Below the pieces are notes generated by a model. It ran no database searches, was not told the origin of the DNA, and saw only the letters and a list, made by a program, of their open reading frames with translations. This document shows positions 7,783 to 13,636 of a stretch of DNA of 14,843 bases, piece after piece. Location of the stretch: contig JAFGTA010000058.1 in the NCBI GenBank assembly GCA_016934355.1, positions 1 to 14,843 on the forward strand, written 5' to 3'. The first letter of the stretch is position 1, and each line of letters starts with the position of its first letter. The translations under genes and the position numbers were made by a program. The stretch comes from Candidatus Bathyarchaeota archaeon. GTDB lineage: Archaea > Thermoproteota > Bathyarchaeia > TCS64.

Positions 7783-8009
7783 CCGGTTGATTCCTCGTGA
7801 TATGTTGACGAAGGTACGCGGCGCTATGATTTAATGGTTTCAGGTGCACTGGGCTGCCTTGTACCTACCTACTAGGAATCTTGCGAAAAAAAATTAGGTC
7901 ATGATTCAACCGCTTCACGCTGGCGTTCTGAGTTCTTTTTTAGAAACTTCTTTATTAAATCCTTTCTGGGTATGCTAACCTTTTTCAAGGAATATAATTC
8001 ACTAAGATC
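7783..8009. promoter_or_regulatory. Divergent intergenic region with TATA-like boxes
   Basis: This 227-base gap is the longest without a gene. For the minus-strand MFS gene, CATTAAAT (7829-7836) is the best TATA candidate. For the channel gene there are two: TTTATTAAAT (7951-7960) and AATATAATT (7991-7999). The second lies too close to serve the GTG at 8010 but would suit the in-frame TTG at 8040. A run of eight A (about 7886-7893) and a six-T run (about 7936-7941) are also present. Confidence 0.4.
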
Positions 8010-8954
8010 GTGGCTGAGAAAAATAATTCACGGGAACGCTTGCGTCCATCCATAAGGTTATCGTTCTTGACCCTGCTGGTCGTCTTGCTTGTCTCTGCGG
8101 CTCCGAAGGTGTCCGCGGAGCCTGTGCAGGTGGAGTGTGGGGTTCGTGTCATCAACATAGAGAAGGTTGACTTGGCGGCGAACACGTATCGACTGGATTT
8201 TTATCTCTGGTTTAGCTGGGACCCGGGCTTGCTCTCGATGAAGCAGGTTCAGGACTTCGAGTTCTTGAACGGCGTGCCCTCGAAAGACGTCGTCTACTTC
8301 ACCGAGGAGGAGGGGTTCCTGCAGTACAGGGTTAGAGGGGATTTCCTGAAGACGTTCGATTTCAGTAAGTATCCTTTCGAGGTTTATAACCTCGCGGTTA
8401 CCATCGAGCATAAGAACATGAACAGCACGGCGCTCGTGTACGTACTGGATGTTGATTCGGGCGTCGACGAGGGGGTGAACGTCGTCGGCTGGGACTACCT
8501 AGGCTTCTGTGACTACTTCCAAGAGCATGAGCTCATCGATAACAGTTTCAGCAACTACGTCTTCCAGCTGAAGGTGGGCAGACCCTTCCTATCGTCTGTG
8601 GTGAAAAACGTGTTACCAATAACGGTGATCACGGTCATCTCGCTGCTCACCTTCTTCATCGCGCCCCAGAACTTTGGACAGAGGATCAGCCTCGCAGTCT
8701 CGACGCTGATGGCTGCCTCCGCCTTTCACATCAACCTGCTGAACGCTTTGCCTCCTACGGGGTACCTGACGTTAGCCGACAGGATGATGCTCACAGTGTA
8801 CATCATTTTCCTGTATAATCTGGGTACCTCGGTATACATTATGAGGCTGGTCGACTCCAAGAAAAACGAGGACGCGTCAAGGATTAACCAGAGAGCCGCT
8901 AGACTGCTGATGGGGATAATCGCCGTAATGGTCATCCTGCTACTTCTCTTCTAG
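8010..8954 (+). CDS. Pentameric ligand-gated ion channel homologue (GLIC/ELIC type)
   Basis: Plasma-membrane channel subunit with an outside ligand domain, 314 residues. A signal peptide spans 1-36 (hydrophobic LSFLTLLVVLLVSA, cleavage likely after KVSA). The beta-sandwich domain (about 37-190) has LDFYLWFSW, FDFSKYPFEVYNL (the spot of the FPFD motif in relatives), GWDYLGF and a closing YVFQLKVGRP. Helix M1 is 199-218 with P203. M2 is about 225-243 with ISLAVSTLMAASAFHI, and LPPTGYLTLADRM links M2 to M3 (258-280). M4 is 296-314. There is no disulfide Cys-loop (only C43 and C167), as in other prokaryotic members. The -2' Glu of GLIC is Gly here, with Gln at -1'. GTG at 8010 is used; TTG at 8040 is also possible and keeps the signal peptide. 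Confidence 0.92.
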   Translation: MAEKNNSRERLRPSIRLSFLTLLVVLLVSAAPKVSAEPVQVECGVRVINIEKVDLAANTYRLDFYLWFSWDPGLLSMKQVQDFEFLNGVPSKDVVYFTEEEGFLQYRVRGDFLKTFDFSKYPFEVYNLAVTIEHKNMNSTALVYVLDVDSGVDEGVNVVGWDYLGFCDYFQEHELIDNSFSNYVFQLKVGRPFLSSVVKNVLPITVITVISLLTFFIAPQNFGQRISLAVSTLMAASAFHINLLNALPPTGYLTLADRMMLTVYIIFLYNLGTSVYIMRLVDSKKNEDASRINQRAARLLMGIIAVMVILLLLF

Positions 8955-8972
8955 ATCAAGGCAAACAGCCTC

Positions 8973-9016
8973 ATTTTCCGAGTGAAAATACTTCACCAAT
9001 GATATGCTATTTTTTT
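8973..9016 (+). terminator. Hairpin plus T-run between convergent genes
   Basis: ATTTTC (8973-8978), a five-base loop and GAAAAT (8984-8989) form a six-pair stem 19 bases after the channel stop. A run of seven T follows at 9010-9016, just inside the 3' end of the opposite gene. The T-run could stop transcription of the channel gene. This is the only convergent pair in the window that has space for such an element. Confidence 0.4.
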
Positions 9017-9459
9017 AGGTTCTTTTTCATGTATATTCGTCGGTATCCGTCGTCGTTCTGTCTCTTGTATTCGCTCCATCCGAGGTGTCTGTACATCTCT
9101 TGGGTCTCGGTCATCTTCTCGTGGGTGTACAGCCGTATCTCGCTATAGCCCATGACTGTCGCGTGGTCTTCGGCGAACTGCATTAGTTTTCCGCCGTACC
9201 CCCTGGACTGGATGGACGGGTGTACCGCGACGTTGTCGAGCAGCATGTGGGTTTTCTGTGGTATCAGCACAAGCACACCTTGGACCACGCCTTCGACGTC
9301 TAGCACGTAGACGCGTTTCTCTTCGATCAGCTTCCTGTAGTCATCCTTCATCGGAGCGGGAGGTTTACCGATCCGTTCAACGTACTTGCTGTACGATTTC
9401 TCTACGATCTCCTCTACTCTCGCCAAGTCGTCGATGACCGCCTCTCTGATGATGCACAT
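9007..9459 (-). CDS. GNAT-family N-acetyltransferase
   Basis: Acetyl-CoA dependent transferase of the GNAT fold, about 150 residues, cytoplasmic. It opens with MCIIREAVIDDLARVEEIV, the usual GNAT first strand and helix. The core is LDNVAVHPSIQSRGYGGKLM (75-93), whose QSRGYG (84-89) is the CoA pyrophosphate-binding loop. LYTHEKMTETQEMYRHLGW (110-128) is the later helix bearing the typical Tyr. An upstream in-frame ATG at 9486 would add nine residues. However, the TATA-like ATTATTTAT (9485-9493) overlaps that codon and sits 30 bases before the ATG at 9459, so I choose 9459 and a leaderless transcript. The acceptor substrate cannot be told from the sequence. Confidence 0.83.
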   Translation of the reverse strand: MCIIREAVIDDLARVEEIVEKSYSKYVERIGKPPAPMKDDYRKLIEEKRVYVLDVEGVVQGVLVLIPQKTHMLLDNVAVHPSIQSRGYGGKLMQFAEDHATVMGYSEIRLYTHEKMTETQEMYRHLGWSEYKRQNDDGYRRIYMKKNLKK

Positions 9460-9484
9460 TACCTTATGTTTCTTTGAATGGCTC

Positions 9485-9493
9485 ATAAATAAT
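9485..9493 (-). promoter_or_regulatory. TATA-like box of the minus-strand GNAT gene
   Basis: The minus strand reads ATTATTTAT, centred about 30 bases before the ATG at 9459. It overlaps the alternative upstream ATG at 9484-9486, which argues against that codon as the start. Confidence 0.45.
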
Positions 9494-9579
9494 GATGCGA
9501 GAGTTGGGGGGCGTCTCCTCTACTATTGGCATCTTGTGATCCCAAATAATCCGGTGATTGGGGTCCGTAAGTTACCGTC

Positions 9580-9596
9580 TTTTTCCGCTTTTTTTT
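9580..9596 (+). terminator. Double T-tract without an obvious upstream gene
   Basis: A run of five T (9580-9584) is followed closely by a run of eight T (9589-9596) on the plus strand. No plus-strand gene ends nearby; the region 9494-9579 is non-coding as far as I can see. It may end a short unannotated RNA or insulate the small gene downstream. Confidence 0.25.
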
Positions 9597-9605
9597 AATA
9601 AAACG

Positions 9606-9643
9606 TAATGTTTAAAGTATTCATGTTATTAACGCCGGGCGTT
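9606..9643 (+). promoter_or_regulatory. TATA-like box and perfect 13-base palindrome (possible operator)
   Basis: ATGTTTAAAGTA, with its A/T core at about 9610-9617, is a good TATA candidate for the small zinc-ribbon gene. About 17-30 bases downstream lies AACGCCGGGCGTT (9631-9643), a perfect inverted repeat of six bases each side of a central G. This is where the transcription start is expected, so a bound repressor could block initiation. The operator role is inference. Confidence 0.35.
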
Positions 9644-9666
9644 TACTTTACATGGAAGAGAGTTAA

Positions 9667-9849
9667 TTGACCAAATCTCCCCAGAGATATGAGTACCTTC
9701 TGAACAAAGTCAAGTATGATACAGAGGAAACCCTACATGCCGCTGACGCAACCACGTGTCTGTCCGGTGAGCATGAGTGGAAGAAATCGTTCGTTTATGG
9801 CAAGTATTCATGCACGAAATGTGATGCGAGCAGGATGAAGATCAAGTAG
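9667..9849 (+). CDS. Small zinc-ribbon-like protein, unrecognised
   Basis: A 60-residue basic protein. C31 and H36 in CLSGEHEW, with C49 and C52 in SCTKCD, make a C-x4-H-x12-C-x2-C set that could hold one zinc ion, with the second knuckle (CTKC) typical of zinc ribbons. The N-terminal 28 residues look helical and charged. The only available start is TTG at 9667, directly after an in-frame TAA at 9664-9666; the ATG at 9652 reads just four codons into that TAA. GGAAGAGAG (9654-9662) might serve as a ribosome site. Function is unknown; such small ribbons often bind nucleic acid or partner proteins. The short length and weak start keep confidence moderate. Confidence 0.5.
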   Translation: MTKSPQRYEYLLNKVKYDTEETLHAADATTCLSGEHEWKKSFVYGKYSCTKCDASRMKIK

Positions 9850-9914
9850 CCTCGGCTCACTACGTTCCCACGGGAACATGATCCTTTTTCAGACCAGATT
9901 CTCCCGCATATGAG

Positions 9915-9922
9915 TTTATATT
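9915..9922 (+). promoter_or_regulatory. TATA-like box of the leader ORF / RimJ-like unit
   Basis: TTTATATT lies about 22 bases (centre to A) before the ATG of a 17-codon ORF at 9940 and about 71 before the acetyltransferase ATG at 9990. The transcript would therefore begin at or just past the leader ORF start. Confidence 0.4.
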
Positions 9923-9939
9923 CATAGCATTCACAGCGG

Positions 9940-9993
9940 ATGAACCAGAAAAGTGAAAAGAGGCGTCAGTGTCTGGAGGGTGGAGAATCATGA
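9940..9993 (+). CDS. 17-codon upstream ORF overlapping the acetyltransferase start
   Basis: ATG at 9940 opens a 17-residue frame, MNQKSEKRRQCLEGGES, whose TGA (9991-9993) overlaps the ATG at 9990-9992 of the next gene as ATGA. Its last codons also form the purine-rich GGTGGAG that would act as ribosome site for the acetyltransferase. The arrangement would allow translational coupling. The peptide is rich in Lys, Arg and Glu. It is short enough to arise by chance, so real translation is uncertain. Confidence 0.3.
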   Translation: MNQKSEKRRQCLEGGES

Positions 9994-10541
9994 AGCCTTT
10001 CCCAGTACTGCACACCGAGCGACTAACCCTCAGGAAGCCCACCGAGGAGGACATAGTCCCTCTGCTGGAACTGAGCCAAGACGAGGAAGTGATGCTGTAC
10101 TTCGGCGTGGAGCCCTACAAGGAGGAGAAGCAGGCGAGAGAAGAGGTCGAATGGTTCCTCAAGATATGGAGGGAGGGCACAGGCACCCGTTGGGTCATCA
10201 CACTGAACGGGGACGGCTCCCTCGTCGGCGAGATCGGTTTCTACGACTACAAGAAGAAGCACAGGAAAGCCGAGATAGGGTATAAGCTGGCGCGGAGGCA
10301 CTGGAGTAAGGGCTACATGTCCGAGGCGATGTCCGCCATGCTGGGATACATCTACGGCGAAACCGACATCAACAGGATTCAAGCCCTAGTTGACCCGAGA
10401 AACCCGGCTTCGCTCAGGGTGCTGGAGAAGCATGGCTTCCAGAGGGAGGGCGTCATGAGAGGCTACGAGTACGAGAGAGGCGCCTATGTGGACCTGATAA
10501 TGCTCTCGATCCTGCGGAGAGAGTGGAGAACAGGGAGCTGA
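9990..10541 (+). CDS. RimJ/RimL-type GNAT N-acetyltransferase
   Basis: Acetyltransferase of the RimJ/RimL group (Acetyltransf_3), which modifies protein N-termini or small amines with acetyl-CoA; 183 residues. LHTERLTLRKPTEEDI (7-22) is the standard opening. AEIGYKLARRHWSKGYMSEA (94-113) holds the CoA-binding turn. INRIQALVDPRNPASLRVLE (127-146) with KHGFQREGVMRGYEYERGAY is the conserved C-terminal half. GGTGGAG ending five bases before the ATG at 9990 decides this start, although the frame is open upstream to a GTG at 9969. It overlaps a 17-codon leader ORF. The exact substrate cannot be read from the sequence. Confidence 0.85.
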   Translation: MKPFPVLHTERLTLRKPTEEDIVPLLELSQDEEVMLYFGVEPYKEEKQAREEVEWFLKIWREGTGTRWVITLNGDGSLVGEIGFYDYKKKHRKAEIGYKLARRHWSKGYMSEAMSAMLGYIYGETDINRIQALVDPRNPASLRVLEKHGFQREGVMRGYEYERGAYVDLIMLSILRREWRTGS

Positions 10542-10606
10542 GTGGTATTCAGACAGCGTCACTCTATGTTTGAACCTCGTCTTGAAAAGAATTCTTTACA
10601 AATCAG

Positions 10607-10615
10607 CATATATAC
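10607..10615 (+). promoter_or_regulatory. TATA box of the solute-binding protein gene
   Basis: CATATATAC is centred 26 bases before the ATG at 10637. This is the clearest TATA box in the window. No ribosome site precedes the ATG, so the mRNA is probably leaderless. Confidence 0.6.
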
Positions 10616-10636
10616 GCCCTGAAACCCTCGTGGCAC

Positions 10637-11950
10637 ATGCGTATCCAGAGAAGCTGGCTGATACTCGTACTCGTCGCCGCCTTAGCCTTCATCGTCTACA
10701 GGCTCCCGGTTCAGGAGGAGCCCGCCGCGGTGGACGAGGAGAAAGGCGATGAAAGCGTCAGGATCGCCGTCACCTACGAGATGCTGGGTGAGACAGTTCA
10801 GATCTGGCCTCACCCCGTCTCAGAGGAAAAAGTCCTTGCCCTCATCAACATGACAGAGGCGGAGATAAACAGTTACTGTGAGGAGAACCAGAGCGAGTAC
10901 AGGTTCAGGCTCGTCCCTACGCCGGTCCTCAACAAGGGTGGTACCAGTGGAGATGAGCTTCCGCCCGGGCTCGAAGAGACCATGCAGCTCGACGAGGACG
11001 GCGTGTCACTGGTGGTGGGGCACGACTTCTCAAGGGCGAACCGGTACTCCCTCGAATACGCTGACGAGCACGGCATGCTCCTGCTGAGCCCCTCGGGGGT
11101 CGGGCTGGGCCAGTCGCTCCCCGGCGACTGCCTGCACAAGCTTATGCCCAACATCTACGAGGACCCCGAAGTCTACGAGAGGGTCTTCGCCGACATGATC
11201 AGGAGCATGGGCTACGAAGCGTTCGTGACCATAGGCTCCGGCGGGCACGTCTTCATGCGGAGCCTGCTCGACGAGACGGGTGAGGCGCTGTCTTACCCGT
11301 ACCGTGAGACAGAGGTGGTCATGGACATCAACGCAGATGACCTCGGACCCTACCTGAGGCAGGCAGCTGAGTACGTGAACGAGACCGCCGCACTGTACGG
11401 TGTCGAGAACATGTGCGTCCTCGTTGAGCCCCTCGGGGTGGATAAGCTGACTGAGATACTTACCAACGCGGACAGCCACAGCGTGTTATCCAAGGTAAAA
11501 TGGTTTGACTACGGAGGCATCCCAGAGGAAGGCATCACAGAGGAGAACCTTGGGGCACGGTTGGCGAGGTACGGGTTCACCCAGATGGTGATGTGCCCCA
11601 CTGACTCGCCGAGGTCGGAGGAGTTCTACAGGAAGTACGTGGATCACGTGGGCGCTATACCTACGCCTAACAAGGTATACGGCGAGGCCGCGAGGTACGA
11701 CGCCGCCTGGCTCATGGCGCTTGCAGTCATCGAGACGGGCTCCGCGGAGCCCCAAGAGGTGAAGGAGGCTCTGCCTACGGTGTGCGAACGGTACCAAGGC
11801 GTACTCGGGGACTGCTCTCTTAACGAGTACGGCGACAGGGCTAAGACCGACTACAGGATATACGAGTGGATACTCGTCGACGGCGAGGCGCGTTTCGACG
11901 CCGTCGGCTACTACGACTCTTCAACCGGGTCATTCACGTTCACTCGATGA
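10637..11950 (+). CDS. Membrane-anchored Liv-type (periplasmic-binding fold I) solute-binding protein
   Basis: Extracytoplasmic ligand-binding protein of the branched-chain amino-acid receptor family (Peripla_BP_6/LivK-like), 437 residues. Residues 7-21 (WLILVLVAALAFIVY) form a signal anchor or signal peptide. No lipobox Cys follows, so an uncleaved helix may tether it. VSLVVGHDFSRANRYSLEYA with MLLLSPSG (about 123-153) is the first-lobe motif seen as IGPxxSxxxxAxxPIAxxxxIPxISPxAT in relatives. MGYEAFVTIG starts the second lobe. YDAAWLMALAVIETG and the final GVLGDCSLNEYGDR are classic LivK C-terminal sequence. Six cysteines (81, 165, 260, 320, 383, 393) could form disulfides. It stands alone, 9 kb from livGF, and might serve that importer or act as a sensor. 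Confidence 0.82.
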   Translation: MRIQRSWLILVLVAALAFIVYRLPVQEEPAAVDEEKGDESVRIAVTYEMLGETVQIWPHPVSEEKVLALINMTEAEINSYCEENQSEYRFRLVPTPVLNKGGTSGDELPPGLEETMQLDEDGVSLVVGHDFSRANRYSLEYADEHGMLLLSPSGVGLGQSLPGDCLHKLMPNIYEDPEVYERVFADMIRSMGYEAFVTIGSGGHVFMRSLLDETGEALSYPYRETEVVMDINADDLGPYLRQAAEYVNETAALYGVENMCVLVEPLGVDKLTEILTNADSHSVLSKVKWFDYGGIPEEGITEENLGARLARYGFTQMVMCPTDSPRSEEFYRKYVDHVGAIPTPNKVYGEAARYDAAWLMALAVIETGSAEPQEVKEALPTVCERYQGVLGDCSLNEYGDRAKTDYRIYEWILVDGEARFDAVGYYDSSTGSFTFTR

Positions 11951-12057
11951 TTGGTACTCAGAGCCTTATCTCATACGCCAACACGAGTGATGCATAGAAG
12001 TACCTTGATTCTTTTCGATAATGGCGGCGTTTCGAGCTAAATTATTTAGATAGCCAC

Positions 12058-12067
12058 AAATATTTAG
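12058..12067 (+). promoter_or_regulatory. TATA-like box of the AT-rich gene
   Basis: AAATATTTAG is centred about 26 bases before the ATG at 12088, giving a probable leaderless transcript. The surrounding region is broadly A/T-rich, which lowers the weight of the match. Confidence 0.4.
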
Positions 12068-12087
12068 TAAAAGGCAAATGGAATTTT

Positions 12088-12690
12088 ATGTCAATAATTA
12101 AGAAAAACCTCAGCGAGTACATAGTAGAATTTTATTCATATTTCACCGTTATATGGATAATAGTATTTTTCGGTTCTCTGATACTTCTAGGCTCAAAATA
12201 TGAATATGTCGTCTACTATCTCGGTGCCTTTGCAGTGATTCCCGCCTCAGGCGTGTTCATAATGCCGTTCCTTTACCCCGCAGCTAAAGACCAAGAAATA
12301 AAACGAAACATCGAAAAATCAAGACAATATAGACCCATAATTCAGGAAAGATTTACCGTACAGAAATCTAGCCTGAACTCTGTACAGGAAACGTGTTTAA
12401 AGTGGCTCGAAGACATTGGCGCAAGATTCATCGAGACTGACAATAACGGCATCCTTGCCTACCATGAGGTGTATGACACCACATTTGACGTGGGAGTGAG
12501 CATCAGTAAAGAAGCTGTGAACCTACCAAAGGTTTTCCGAATAAGGTTATCACAAGACGGAACAGATACCCAAGTAACGTTTGATATCCTTCCAGGATGG
12601 CAAATTCATCCCATCGACGGCGTAAAAAAACGAGAAGAAGCTTGGAAGATATATGTACACAAGTTAAAATATTATTTAAATAAAAATTAA
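12088..12690 (+). CDS. Uncharacterised two-TM membrane protein, AT-rich gene
   Basis: I do not recognise this 200-residue protein. Two hydrophobic helices near the N-terminus (about 16-35 and 38-62) are followed by a soluble domain of about 135 residues. That domain is predicted to lie on the cytoplasmic side, because Lys/Arg-rich sequence follows helix 2 (KDQEIKRNIEKSR, 67-79). It alternates helix and strands (FRIRLSQDGTDTQVTFDILPGW, from 150) with a Trp-Lys-rich final helix. Base use differs sharply from its neighbours: one 60-base line counts 27% GC and another 42%, against 70% in a guaA line. A/T-ending codons dominate. This suggests recent transfer or a relaxed, seldom-expressed gene. 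No mobile-element gene is adjacent. Confidence 0.7.
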   Translation: MSIIKKNLSEYIVEFYSYFTVIWIIVFFGSLILLGSKYEYVVYYLGAFAVIPASGVFIMPFLYPAAKDQEIKRNIEKSRQYRPIIQERFTVQKSSLNSVQETCLKWLEDIGARFIETDNNGILAYHEVYDTTFDVGVSISKEAVNLPKVFRIRLSQDGTDTQVTFDILPGWQIHPIDGVKKREEAWKIYVHKLKYYLNKN

Positions 12691-12772
12691 TATATTAAAA
12701 ACCGTTTTCGGCTCCTTCCCAGAGGTAAATATTTCACTTCACGGGCTCTCCTATACTCGGCGGCTGAAAGCT

Positions 12773-13489
12773 ATGGGCGGCGTACTCGGTGAACACGGCT
12801 GGTGTAGCTCCGCGCTTAGATTGCTTGAGCACACCCGCGCACTCCCAGTCGGACGCCCTTTACTTATCCACGTGAGGCACACGGAGCGAGACTCGATGAG
12901 GCACCCCCGAGACAACCCCGTGTCCACCGTGTTGGGCAAGGAGGCTGCACGCGAGTTCGGGGCAGCGCTGCCCACCGCCAGCTACAGGGTGTGGCACACC
13001 TCCGTCGACAGGACCCGCGAGACGGCTCTGTCCATCAAGGCGGGGCTGGAGGACTCCGGTTCTACCTGCGAGTGTATGGGCTGGGTAGGCGTCTCCACGA
13101 TATTCGACCTCGACAGGTTCCACGGGTTGCCGGGCACGTACGAGGTCGTCGAGGACACCGCCGAGAGCGCGTCGGCTTACCTCACCAACTGGGTCGCGGG
13201 TCTCTACCCGCCCGACGTCGTGCGCCCCTCCCTTGAGTTCGCCCAGATGATCGCACACGCCATGGTGACGGGCGCCGGCGACTGCTCAGGGATACTGGTG
13301 AGTCATGACACGTGGGTCGCCGCCTTGATGCTGCACTGGCTCGGGATGCAGCCGCCCCGGGACTGGGTGGGCTTCCTCGACGGCTTCGCCATGGCACTCG
13401 GGAACCCCTACGCTATCGTCGCGACCAAGCAGGGAACCAAGAGGCTCAGGCTACCACACTGGTGGGAAAACAAAACACGACCAGAATAA
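12773..13489 (+). CDS. Histidine phosphatase (phosphoglycerate mutase-like) superfamily protein
   Basis: Probable cytoplasmic phosphohydrolase, 238 residues. LLIHVRHTERD (31-41) carries the RH core with H36 as phospho-acceptor; the usual RHG or RHGE reads RHTE. RVWHTSVDRTRETA (72-85) matches the family's hSxxxRTxxTA, giving R80 as phosphate ligand. The second catalytic His is H178 in GILVSHDTWVAALM. TVLGKEAAREFG (52-63) is the LTxxGxxQA element. The four catalytic positions are thus all present, while the 30-residue N-terminal lead is extra and might be non-coding if a later start is used. The substrate is open: sugar phosphates, nucleotides or phosphoprotein are all known in the superfamily. 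A stem-loop follows the stop codon. Confidence 0.78.
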   Translation: MGGVLGEHGWCSSALRLLEHTRALPVGRPLLIHVRHTERDSMRHPRDNPVSTVLGKEAAREFGAALPTASYRVWHTSVDRTRETALSIKAGLEDSGSTCECMGWVGVSTIFDLDRFHGLPGTYEVVEDTAESASAYLTNWVAGLYPPDVVRPSLEFAQMIAHAMVTGAGDCSGILVSHDTWVAALMLHWLGMQPPRDWVGFLDGFAMALGNPYAIVATKQGTKRLRLPHWWENKTRPE

Positions 13490-13511
13490 ATTTTCGGTAA
13501 AAACCGAAAAT
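13490..13511 (+). terminator. Perfect nine-pair stem-loop after the phosphatase gene
   Basis: ATTTTCGGT (13490-13498), loop AAAA, and ACCGAAAAT (13503-13511) form a perfect inverted repeat that begins one base after the TAA. It may be an RNA hairpin ending or protecting the transcript, or a protein-binding palindrome. No long T-run follows. The remaining gap to 13600 has no gene that I can see. Confidence 0.45.
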
Positions 13512-13607
13512 CATATCATGGCGAGAGTAATATAGCCCAGAAAACGCTTATTCCCGGTAGCCGGAACAGTTCGCTTCCAGCCGCTGTACGCACGCCCATC
13601 CGCACAG

Positions 13608-13615
13608 CTTAAAAC
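13608..13615 (+). promoter_or_regulatory. TATA-like box of the tandem-SH3 gene
   Basis: CTTAAAAC stands out in GC-rich sequence, centred about 26 bases before the ATG at 13637. The spacing implies leaderless initiation. Confidence 0.5.
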
Positions 13616-13636
13616 GTCGCCGCCGAACCAGAAGCC

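Noticed and set aside
7901..7978. 25-codon ORF in the gap before the channel gene
   Set aside because: It is short and has no convincing promoter spacing. Frames of this size are expected by chance.
11953..12004. GGTACT and AGTACC half-sites after the binding-protein gene
   Set aside because: Only six pairs with about 40 bases between and mismatches just outside; too weak for a hairpin claim.
13520..13605. Possible tRNA-like or structured RNA with TTCCCGG/CCGGAA
   Set aside because: Only a short bulged stem can be drawn. There is no acceptor stem, T-loop or anticodon arm of the right size.
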